The translations under genes were made by a program, and so were the position numbers. This document shows positions 27,145-34,124 of a stretch of 64,000 nucleotides of DNA, piece after piece. A model generated the notes under the pieces. That model made no database searches and was not told the DNA's origin. It worked only from the letters and a program-made list of their open reading frames with translations. This stretch comes from SAR324 cluster bacterium (GTDB lineage: Bacteria; SAR324; XYD2-FULL-50-16): the NCBI GenBank assembly GCA_028282885.1, contig JANQGX010000086.1:209051-273050 (forward strand), given 5' to 3'. Every line of letters begins with the position of its first letter. Positions within the stretch are counted from its first letter, which is position 1.

Positions 27145-27465
27145 ATGGTAATACATATTCGAATAATCACTTCGCTCTGCCTGATACTTCTTTTTCTGTG
27201 GCAGCCAGCATTGGCCTTGGACGGAAAACAACTTTATGCAACTAAATTCTGCATAACCTGCCACGGGGAGAAAGGAATTGCGGAAGTTCCCAATTATCCA
27301 AGCCTGGCCGGCCAGAATCCTCGTTATATGACGGCCCAGGTCAATGATATCCTTAGTGGAAAACGAAAATCCGATTTGACTATTTTGATGACAGACAATC
27401 CGATTGTAGCCGGCATCACGGAAGAGGAACTGGCAGCGATCATCGACTATCTTGCCGGACTGTAA
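27145..27465 (+). CDS. Small monohaem cytochrome c closing the nos operon
   Basis: 106 residues from ATG 27145 (AAAGGA just upstream); ATG 27130 also possible. Signal peptide ends at PALA-LD, one CITCH haem motif follows near residue 30 with GEKGIA, and the chain ends with the typical helix IIDYLAGL. Distal Met candidate in ILMTDNP. It is a short class I cytochrome, likely a soluble electron carrier for NosZ. Confidence 0.87.
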   Translation: MVIHIRIITSLCLILLFLWQPALALDGKQLYATKFCITCHGEKGIAEVPNYPSLAGQNPRYMTAQVNDILSGKRKSDLTILMTDNPIVAGITEEELAAIIDYLAGL

Positions 27466-27477
27466 ATAATACTGAAA

Positions 27478-27505
27478 CTGTGCCTTTCAGGCGAAAGAGG
27501 CACAG
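27478..27505 (+). ncRNA. Stem-loop at the end of the nos operon
   Basis: CTGTGCC pairs perfectly with GGCACAG, extended inward by TTC/GAA with a 2-nt bulge, 12 bases after the cytochrome stop. It is followed by AATCCGTTCTGC without a U-tract, so it may be a leaky or Rho-assisted end, or an mRNA-stabilising hairpin, before the NosL module. Confidence 0.5.
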
Positions 27506-27650
27506 AATCCGTTCTGCAAAGGTCCAATCCCGGATTAGTTCCCAACAACAGGACCTGTAAGAAGCGACATGGGAATCGCTAATTGTGAACAGCAGCTATC
27601 CGGAACTTTCAAAATCGAAATTGCAAAAACCGTGATAAAAAGGAGAAGAC

Positions 27651-28310
27651 ATGAAAAAACTGAAAGCAAAACTTAGCAGAAGATCTGCCATCTCCACCCT
27701 TTTTTCCGGTCTGGCTGTGATCGGAACAACCGCTTCCGCGATTGGCGCTTCAAAAATGGTCAAGCCCTGGCAGTGGATCAACATGAAGGACAGCATCAAA
27801 AACACGGATGGAACACCCCTGCAGTTCATCCCCAAGACTGCGAAAGATGCAAATCCTCTGAAAGATGAATTTAAAAAGTATCCTCGCTGTCCGTATTGCG
27901 GAATGGTACGCAAAATGTGGAGTCATACCCGTCATCTGATTCATTATGACAACGATCTTGTCGATGGTACCTGTTCATTGCATTGTGCCGCCCTGAGCTT
28001 GGGTCTGAATGTGGATCTGGTTCCCAAGGCGATTTATGTCGGTGACGCCGGGGCCAAGGAGAAAATCAAACCTTTGATTTCGGTAGACAAAGCTACCTAC
28101 CTTGTCGGAGGTAAGCAAGCGGGTACCATGACTGCTATCAGCAAGTGGGCTTATGGTTCGAATGAAGGAGCTGAAACAGCTTTCCGTAAGCTGGGAGGGA
28201 AGAAGACGGGTTTTGATGATGCCTTGACCGCAGCCTATCTCGATATGGCAAAAGACACGGTCATGATTCGAAAAAGAAGGGCAAAGAAGAGAAAAATGGA
28301 AATGGGTTAA
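27651..28310 (+). CDS. NosL-family protein 2 (Tat-type signal)
   Basis: 219 residues, AAGGAG ribosome site. N-terminal LSRRSAIS plus a hydrophobic stretch looks like a Tat signal without a lipobox Cys. The metal motif is CPYCGM (about residue 84), followed by a His-rich stretch (WSHTRHLIHYD) and CSLHCAA, so there are more potential metal ligands than in NosL. C-terminal half keeps NosL-like ATYLVGGK and ends in a strongly basic tail (RKRRAKKRKMEMG). It is a probable periplasmic copper-binding protein. It starts the second gene group, 145 bp after the stem-loop. Confidence 0.8.
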   Translation: MKKLKAKLSRRSAISTLFSGLAVIGTTASAIGASKMVKPWQWINMKDSIKNTDGTPLQFIPKTAKDANPLKDEFKKYPRCPYCGMVRKMWSHTRHLIHYDNDLVDGTCSLHCAALSLGLNVDLVPKAIYVGDAGAKEKIKPLISVDKATYLVGGKQAGTMTAISKWAYGSNEGAETAFRKLGGKKTGFDDALTAAYLDMAKDTVMIRKRRAKKRKMEMG

Positions 28311-28313
28311 GCC

Positions 28314-28931
28314 ATGTGCCGGGAATCAGATAAAGATTGCAACTGTTATTATGACAGCAATCATCCGGACTCGATGCGGCAACGGAGACAGTTTATAAAA
28401 TCATTTGTGATCTGTGGCGTCGGTTTCAGCGTGATTCATCCGGTGTTTGCTGTCTCTTTCAGGCAAAAGAAAAAAACCTCCAAAGGCCATGATGAGATCC
28501 GGGTCAGCCCAAAAGAGCGGTGCCCGGTCTGTGGCATGTTTGTTTCTCCCTATCCCAAATGGTTAACCAGGATTCAATTCAAGGACGGATCTCATCACAG
28601 CTTCGATGGGATGAAATGCCTTTTTCGGTTCTATTTTTCCCCTGCCACTTTTGGCCCGGATAAGCTAAGATCCGATATCGACCGCATCCTGGTAAGAGAT
28701 TACTATACGCTGAAATTCATCGACCATGACAAGGCAGTATATGTCGTTGGCAGTAATGTATACGGTCCCATGGGTCATGAGCTCATTCCTTTCACGGAAA
28801 AGAAAACCGCCAGAACGTTTATGAAAGACCACTTTGGCAAAAGGTTGTTTCGCTTCGATGAGGTTACGGCAGAGTTACTGGATCTTCTGGACAAATCAAA
28901 ACGGCAGGTTAACCTGAAGGGCATTCCGTGA
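28314..28931 (+). CDS. NosL-family protein 3 (Tat-type signal)
   Basis: 205 residues, 3 bp after the previous gene. It has a cytoplasmic Cys-containing N-terminus (CRESDKDCNC), then RQRRQFIKS and a hydrophobic stretch (twin-arginine-like). The NosL motif CPVCGMFV lies at about residue 72. Family patterns KDGSHHSFDGMKCLFRFYF and VYVVGSNVYGPMGHELIPF are well kept. Periplasmic, likely membrane-tethered or released after Tat export. Close relative of NosL protein 4 at 32285. Confidence 0.83.
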   Translation: MCRESDKDCNCYYDSNHPDSMRQRRQFIKSFVICGVGFSVIHPVFAVSFRQKKKTSKGHDEIRVSPKERCPVCGMFVSPYPKWLTRIQFKDGSHHSFDGMKCLFRFYFSPATFGPDKLRSDIDRILVRDYYTLKFIDHDKAVYVVGSNVYGPMGHELIPFTEKKTARTFMKDHFGKRLFRFDEVTAELLDLLDKSKRQVNLKGIP

Positions 28932-29266
28932 GATATTCAACAGTTCTGACTCTAATTCTGATTGCTCTAACCTGCATGATCTTCGGCGTCGGAGTGGATG
29001 TGAACAACAGAATTAAGATCGACCGGAAATCCCACGACATACGAATCCGATTCAATGAAATTGTCGGACTCCCGAACCTTAGTATTACCACTGCAGCACG
29101 ATACCTGCGACATTACTCACTTTCAGATCTGTCAACACCTTTCCAGGACTATCCCTGCAGTCAGGAACACTTTCCGGCAAGCTTTGCTTTCGCTCCTCCG
29201 GACTTTAAAGATATGCCGGATCGATTAACAACCCACACAATCAATAGACCTGTCGCATCGCAATAA
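28928..29266 (+). CDS. Small secreted protein of unknown function
   Basis: 112 residues, GTG start overlapping the previous stop (GTGA), which supports translation. The N-terminal hydrophobic segment (LTLILIALTCMIFGVGV) is a signal or anchor. The remainder is polar, with STPFQDYPCS and several Pro and His residues; one Cys in the mature part. I do not recognise a family. Its coupling to the NosL pair suggests a periplasmic partner. Confidence 0.6.
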   Translation: MRYSTVLTLILIALTCMIFGVGVDVNNRIKIDRKSHDIRIRFNEIVGLPNLSITTAARYLRHYSLSDLSTPFQDYPCSQEHFPASFAFAPPDFKDMPDRLTTHTINRPVASQ

Positions 29267-29279
29267 TGTCTATTGCGAT
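29257..29279 (+). ncRNA. Stem-loop overlapping the stop of the small secreted protein
   Basis: ATCGCAATA / TATTGCGAT form a perfect 9-bp stem with a 5-nt loop, spanning the TAA stop and ending 15 bases before the ABC permease start. It is followed by TGAATTATCTTATT. It may tune expression of the ABC genes relative to the NosL genes. Confidence 0.5.
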
Positions 29280-29294
29280 TGAATTATCTTATTA

Positions 29295-30521
29295 ATGATC
29301 ATAATGAACCTTCGTAACCGGCTCGAAAAACAGAGAAACATACTCGACTTCAGCCTCCAAAACCTGATTCGCCGCAAGGGCAAGAGTCTATTTATCCTGG
29401 TGATTTTTGTTCTGCTTGTATCAATTATTTCATCGATCCTTTTTTTAACGGGTTCCTTGACCAGGGAGATGATAAAGTCCAGTGAGCAATTGCCGGATAT
29501 CACAATCCAAAAAATAAAGGGCGGGAGGCAGGTTAACATAGAATCGGTTTACTTGGATCAAATTGAACGAATACCCGGGATCGAAGCAGCGGAACCACGC
29601 GCCTGGGGCTATTTTTACCTGGACTCGCTAAATGCAAATTTCACCATATTCGGTTTCGACCTCAGCCTGCTGGAAGCGGAAGATTACGAAACGATCCTGA
29701 CAGAAAACACAAAACAGAAAAACCTGACCGGTAAATCGCAGTATAAAATGGCAGTTGGTCCGGTTGTGTATGAGCAGTTAAAAAAATCAAAAATGCAGGA
29801 GACCTATCTCTTTTTCAATCCTGATTGGGAAACCTCCCTTCCTGTAGATATCATTGGCGTCTTTAAACCCGAAACCGAGCTGCAATCCGCCGACCTGATG
29901 TTGCTACAGACCGACGCTGCCCGGAAGGTGCTGGAATTGTCCGATGACGAGTTTACCGATATCGCGGTTTACATTCCCAATCCTGAAGAGGTTGACAACA
30001 TCGCCTTGAAGATCAGACGAGCTTTCCCCGAATTGAGAACCATTACCCGATCACAGATACAAAGCACCTATTCTTCGGTATTCGGCTGGAAAAGTGGTCT
30101 GGTTCTCTCCGGTCTTCTGGTCGTCATTCTGGCTTTTCTGGTTCTGATATGGGATCGCTCCGGCGGACTCTCCCAGGAAGAAAAGAGAGAAATCGGCGTT
30201 TTAAAGGCGATAGGATGGGATACGGAGATGGTTCTGGCAGTTAAGTTTCTGGAAAGTCTGATTCTATCATCCATCAGCGCTGTACTTGGAATCCTGGTAG
30301 CATACGTTTATATATACTGGCTCCGGGCTCCGGGACTGAGAGAGGTGTTCATCGGCTGGTCTACCATCTACCCCTCGTTCAAACTGGTCCCTTACATCGA
30401 TTTGAAATATTTGATGTTGATTGTCAGCATCGCTATCGTTCCTTATAGTGCTGTCTCAATCGTTCCAGCATGGAGAGCAGCCATAACGGATCCGGACGAG
30501 ATTATTCGTCACAACGGCTAG
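29295..30521 (+). CDS. FtsX/MacB-type ABC transporter permease
   Basis: 408 residues. One N-terminal TM (about 33-55) is followed by a MacB-type periplasmic domain (about 60-260) and three C-terminal TM helices. FtsX-family hallmarks are visible: RRKGKSLFILVIFVLL near the start, the cytoplasmic motif EKREIGVLKAIGWD and the terminal VPAWRAAITDPDEIIR. Such permeases act mechanically on periplasmic partners rather than importing substrate. Partner ATPase at 30570. Association with NosL-family genes suggests a metal-trafficking role, which is inference. Confidence 0.88.
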   Translation: MIIMNLRNRLEKQRNILDFSLQNLIRRKGKSLFILVIFVLLVSIISSILFLTGSLTREMIKSSEQLPDITIQKIKGGRQVNIESVYLDQIERIPGIEAAEPRAWGYFYLDSLNANFTIFGFDLSLLEAEDYETILTENTKQKNLTGKSQYKMAVGPVVYEQLKKSKMQETYLFFNPDWETSLPVDIIGVFKPETELQSADLMLLQTDAARKVLELSDDEFTDIAVYIPNPEEVDNIALKIRRAFPELRTITRSQIQSTYSSVFGWKSGLVLSGLLVVILAFLVLIWDRSGGLSQEEKREIGVLKAIGWDTEMVLAVKFLESLILSSISAVLGILVAYVYIYWLRAPGLREVFIGWSTIYPSFKLVPYIDLKYLMLIVSIAIVPYSAVSIVPAWRAAITDPDEIIRHNG

Positions 30522-30569
30522 ATCTTTGTAGCGCTGGGAACAGACCCACTAATTGTGGAAAGATCGATT

Positions 30570-31241
30570 ATGATTAAAACAATCAAGGCAACAAAAATCT
30601 ATAACCAGGGCAGAACAAACGAGGTTACTGCCTTGTTTGAAGCTTCAGTGGAGGTTGAAAAGGGATGCATCGCAGTGCTGAAGGGCCCAAGCGGTTCCGG
30701 GAAAACCACACTGCTTTCCCTGGTCGGTTGCCAGAGCAAGCCGAACAGCGGTGAGATCCGGATTGATGGGAAAAGAGTATCAAAACTGCCCGATAAATTC
30801 CTCAATGCCTTCAAGCGTCAATACATGGGATTTGTCTTTCAGAACTATCAACTGATCCCGGATTTGACCGTAAGTGACAATATTATGCTGCCCCTGCTTC
30901 CATCCGGTATCGTCTTCAAGGAAAGGATCAGGCGTGCTGATGAACTGATGGATCAGTTTGATCTGACTAAGAGAAAGAAGTTCAAAGTTAAAAACCTGTC
31001 AGGAGGAGAGCAGCAAAGAACGGCTATCGCCAGGGCTTTGATCAATCGGGGAAAGATCCTGTTGGCGGATGAACCCACTGCGCACCTGGACAGTCAGTTA
31101 ACCGACGAGTTTTTGAAAATCGTCGGTCGTATCAAAGATATGGATTATACCATTTTAATGAGCAGTCATGATGCCAAGGTTTGTGAAAACCCGTTGGTCG
31201 ACAGGGTTTTTGAAATGAAAGATGGCAGGATTATCCAATGA
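30570..31241 (+). CDS. LolD/MacB-type ABC transporter ATP-binding protein
   Basis: 223 residues from ATG 30570; a GTG 15 bases earlier is the alternative. Walker A GPSGSGKTT, signature NLSGGEQQR, Walker B ILLADEPTAHLD and the switch His in SSHDAKV are complete. This belongs to the LolD/MacB/FtsE branch, matching the FtsX-type permease before it. Overlaps the next gene by 4 bases (ATGA). Confidence 0.92.
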   Translation: MIKTIKATKIYNQGRTNEVTALFEASVEVEKGCIAVLKGPSGSGKTTLLSLVGCQSKPNSGEIRIDGKRVSKLPDKFLNAFKRQYMGFVFQNYQLIPDLTVSDNIMLPLLPSGIVFKERIRRADELMDQFDLTKRKKFKVKNLSGGEQQRTAIARALINRGKILLADEPTAHLDSQLTDEFLKIVGRIKDMDYTILMSSHDAKVCENPLVDRVFEMKDGRIIQ

Positions 31242-32254
31242 TACTGAACACCTGGATTGTTGGGCTGATGGTAGGCCAGGTAACCATACTGGCCACTTTT
31301 ACCTTCTGTGTGCTCAACGCACTGTTAATATTTCTCAATTGGAATTACGACTCCAGTGATGAAAAACAGTATCAGCTTGAAAAGCGGACGTACCTGGTCT
31401 CCGCACTGATGAAATTTGCTTTGGTCACCCATCTGTTCCTGTTTTCCCTGACAGCCCTGGCTCTTGATGAGATCTCGGAATTGCTTCCGGGGGCGATGTG
31501 TGCAGTCGGTGTTCTTTCCGCAAATGAGTACGGATTTCCCTATGTGTATTTAAAAATAGTGGCCGTCTTTCTATTCTCAACCTGGCTAATTATCAACTAC
31601 ATCGATAGCAAACAGGAGAACTACCCACTGGTCAGCCTGAAGTACCTCCTTTTGATTATTATTTTTCCCACTATTGTTTTTGAGACGGTTCTGTTCTTTA
31701 AGTTCACCCTGAATCTCGATCCGCAAGTCATCACTTCATGTTGTGGATCTATTTTCAATGAAAAAAATATTGGTGTGGGTGGGCTGATATCCGCTCTGCC
31801 CAACCGGATTGCACTACCGGCCCTGTTTGCCGTTGCCATATTGTCCGGTTTTTTGGCATTCAGCGATGTCGGAGCAAGGCGTGGGAGAAGGACCCTGCGT
31901 ACCCTGGAAGCCCTGACCTGGATTGTTTTCTTTATTCTTTCACTCATGGTCGTGATTTCATTCATCAGCATTTACATTTACGAAATGCCGACGCACCGCT
32001 GTCCATTTTGCTTTTTACAGTCGGAATACAATTTTATCGGGTTTCCTCTCTACGGACTTCTCTTCCTGGCAGCCATTTCGGGATTCAACAGGGGAATACT
32101 TGAGTGGTTTAAACTGAATGATTCATTGGCCGGAGTGATTTCCACAACCCAGAATAACCTGGGGAGAATCGCCGTTTTCTCAGTCCTCGGTTTTCTGCTG
32201 GTTGGTTTTACACCCTTTCTGGTCTATTACCTGAAAACCGGTCGTTTGATTTAA
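31238..32254 (+). CDS. Polytopic membrane protein with CPFC and paired-Cys motifs, unknown function
   Basis: 338 residues with about eight TM helices. Cys-containing spots lie near helix ends: GAMCAVGVL (about residue 88), TSCCGS (about 167) and HRCPFCFLQSEYNFIGFP (about 250). CPFC resembles the CPxCG of NosL and thiol-redox CxxC motifs, so a metal relay or disulfide function is plausible. I do not recognise a named family. Translationally coupled to the ATPase before it and followed by a NosL-family gene, so it is very likely part of one machine with them. Confidence 0.8.
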   Translation: MILNTWIVGLMVGQVTILATFTFCVLNALLIFLNWNYDSSDEKQYQLEKRTYLVSALMKFALVTHLFLFSLTALALDEISELLPGAMCAVGVLSANEYGFPYVYLKIVAVFLFSTWLIINYIDSKQENYPLVSLKYLLLIIIFPTIVFETVLFFKFTLNLDPQVITSCCGSIFNEKNIGVGGLISALPNRIALPALFAVAILSGFLAFSDVGARRGRRTLRTLEALTWIVFFILSLMVVISFISIYIYEMPTHRCPFCFLQSEYNFIGFPLYGLLFLAAISGFNRGILEWFKLNDSLAGVISTTQNNLGRIAVFSVLGFLLVGFTPFLVYYLKTGRLI

Positions 32255-32284
32255 ACTTATCGCTAAACGCCATACAAATTTGCC

Positions 32285-32812
32285 ATGAACTCATCCATCA
32301 ATATAACAATCTGCTCAATTGCCCTGGTTATTGCCCTGGTACCCGTCAATCCGGCAAACCTGGCAGCACATCCCAGAAAGATAGAAAACCATAAAATGTG
32401 TCCCCTCTGCGGCATGTATCCGGCTCGTTATGCAACCTTTCAATGCCAGGTCGTTTTCAAAGACGGCACCTACGAAGCGTTCGACAGCCCGCTTGGCCTT
32501 CTGGTTTACCTGTTCTTCTCGGATAAGACCGGTTTGGATATCAAACCGATTGAATCTGTTTATTTCAGGGACTATCTGAACAGAAAATGGATTGATGCCA
32601 ACGAGACCTATTATGTTGTTGGGACGAATATAATGGGACCCATGGGAATAGATTTCCTGCCCGTTTCTGATAAAAACCGTGCCGAAAAACTGAATGCCGA
32701 TGAGCAGGGTGCCCTGGTTATTAAAAACTCGTATGTAAATAAACAGTTCCTGATTCGTGCGGCTGAAAACAACTGGGTCCATTTCCTGGCCGGAAAAATC
32801 ATCACTGAATAA
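32285..32812 (+). CDS. NosL-family protein 4 (Sec signal)
   Basis: 175 residues. Signal peptide ends near NLAA-HP. The metal motif CPLCGMYP lies at about residue 39. FKDGTYEAFDSPLG and YYVVGTNIMGPMGIDFLP parallel NosL protein 3 closely, including the GPMG turn, so the two are probably ancient duplicates. No lipobox Cys at the cleavage site. Last gene of the NosL-ABC group, 30 bp after the membrane protein. Confidence 0.85.
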   Translation: MNSSINITICSIALVIALVPVNPANLAAHPRKIENHKMCPLCGMYPARYATFQCQVVFKDGTYEAFDSPLGLLVYLFFSDKTGLDIKPIESVYFRDYLNRKWIDANETYYVVGTNIMGPMGIDFLPVSDKNRAEKLNADEQGALVIKNSYVNKQFLIRAAENNWVHFLAGKIITE

Positions 32813-32885
32813 ACCAATGCATCAATCATGCGACGATTGGACAGCTTCCTTTTTATAATCTCGAAAGAAAAATCTGCGCTATGAT

Positions 32886-32922
32886 TTGACTTAGTACGTA
32901 AACTTAATATACGTATACGTAT
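32886..32922 (+). promoter_or_regulatory. Candidate marR promoter overlapped by a 14-bp palindrome
   Basis: TTGACT (32886-32891) and TATACG (32908-32913) form a sigma70-like pair with a 16-bp spacer. ATACGTATACGTAT at 32909-32922 is a perfect palindrome covering the -10 position. Such a placement would let a dimer, most simply the MarR protein encoded at 33106, repress its own transcription. Promoter strength and regulator identity are inferred. Confidence 0.45.
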
Positions 32923-33105
32923 TATAAGGTTTAACAAATCTCCGCTTAGTGTTTTGTCAACATTCAACCATCGCTTCCATCCAGCGGAAATGTAGAAACA
33001 CGTGACGAGTACTTGTCTCCACGTTTCTGCTGATCCACCGGCGACATGACACCAGGTGTTCAGAAAGTCCGATTTCAAAGCTGTTGAAGGAGATGTTGGA
33101 TAAAT

Positions 33106-33567
33106 ATGAAAAAAGAGACTTTGGGATATTTGCTCACCCGGGCTTCAAAAACAATTAAAAAAAGATTGCTTCAGGTTGTATCGGAATACGATCTTACCCA
33201 ACAGCAGTATGGAATTCTTCGTCAACTGTATTTTCAGGAAGGGATTTCAGCCCGGAATCTGGTGGATCAGCTTTATATGGATAGCTCAACAGTGATGTCT
33301 ATTATTGACAGACTGGAGCAAAAAGGTTTGGTGAAACGGGGTGATCACGAGAGTGATCGCCGTATCAAAGCACTAATGTTGACCAAAAAAGCCAAGGATT
33401 TTCTTCCTGAATGCCTGGCCAAAACGGAAGGGTTGGACAGAAAGATGGAAGCTTGTTTGAATCCTGCAGAAAAAACGGCTTTAAGAAGCGGTTTAACCAA
33501 ACTCTATCAGTTTGCCATTGGGATTCAGGATCCAAAGAACGAAGGAAAGGATTACTCAACCAGCTAA
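33106..33567 (+). CDS. MarR-family transcriptional regulator
   Basis: 153 residues with a winged helix-turn-helix. LTQQQYGILRQLYFQEG starts the DNA-binding part, SARNLVDQLYMDSSTVMSIIDRLEQKGLV is the recognition region and RRIKALMLTKKA the wing. Dimerisation helices at both ends are visible. GAAGGAG precedes the ATG. It stands between the NosL-ABC module and a CopD-like gene and has a palindromic site upstream, so it probably controls one or both. The inducer is unknown. Confidence 0.9.
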   Translation: MKKETLGYLLTRASKTIKKRLLQVVSEYDLTQQQYGILRQLYFQEGISARNLVDQLYMDSSTVMSIIDRLEQKGLVKRGDHESDRRIKALMLTKKAKDFLPECLAKTEGLDRKMEACLNPAEKTALRSGLTKLYQFAIGIQDPKNEGKDYSTS

Positions 33568-33578
33568 AAATAAAAAAC

Positions 33579-34073
33579 ATGAAAAAACTAACCGGAAGAA
33601 AACTGAAGTGGCTGAAAAGCCTGCATATTTATTCAGCTTGCGTCTGGGTTGGATGTGCCACTGTATTAACCGTTGCCCAACTTTTTTTTATCAATCCGGA
33701 AAATGGCGGTGAACTGGCAGGAATCTTGGCTACCCTGGACTATATCGATTTATATATCCTGGTTCCGGGTGCAATAGGAACATTTCTCACGGCGCTGGTT
33801 TACTCTATCTGGACGAACTGGGGTTGGTTTAAGCACAATTGGATCATCGTCAAATGGATTATCTGCATTTTTGGGATAATTTTTGGAACATTCTGGCTCG
33901 GCCCCTGGTTGAGCAACACAGCCATGATTGCCAAAAAACAGGGACTCGATGCTTTGTCAGATCCGGAATATCTGCGCCAACTGAATAATTCAATGGTTTG
34001 GGGGACATTTCAGGCAGCTACAGTGATATTCGCCGCTTTTGTATCAACTTTGAAACCCTGGAAAAAACGCTAG
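33579..34073 (+). CDS. CopD/DUF2269-like integral membrane protein
   Basis: 164 residues from ATG 33579; the frame is open further upstream, but only inside marR. Four TM helices. The first carries LKSLHIYSACVWVGCATVL, the His-plus-aromatic pattern of the CopD/DUF2269 family; later helices have NWIIVKWIICIFGIIFGTFW. Members are linked with copper handling or haem/redox chemistry in membranes; a copper role here rests on context. Begins 11 bp after marR, so co-transcribed. Confidence 0.72.
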   Translation: MKKLTGRKLKWLKSLHIYSACVWVGCATVLTVAQLFFINPENGGELAGILATLDYIDLYILVPGAIGTFLTALVYSIWTNWGWFKHNWIIVKWIICIFGIIFGTFWLGPWLSNTAMIAKKQGLDALSDPEYLRQLNNSMVWGTFQAATVIFAAFVSTLKPWKKR

Positions 34074-34124
34074 CACCAGGATCTCTGTGCAATATCAGGC
34101 ATCCCGGATCTGACAGGGAGTGAA

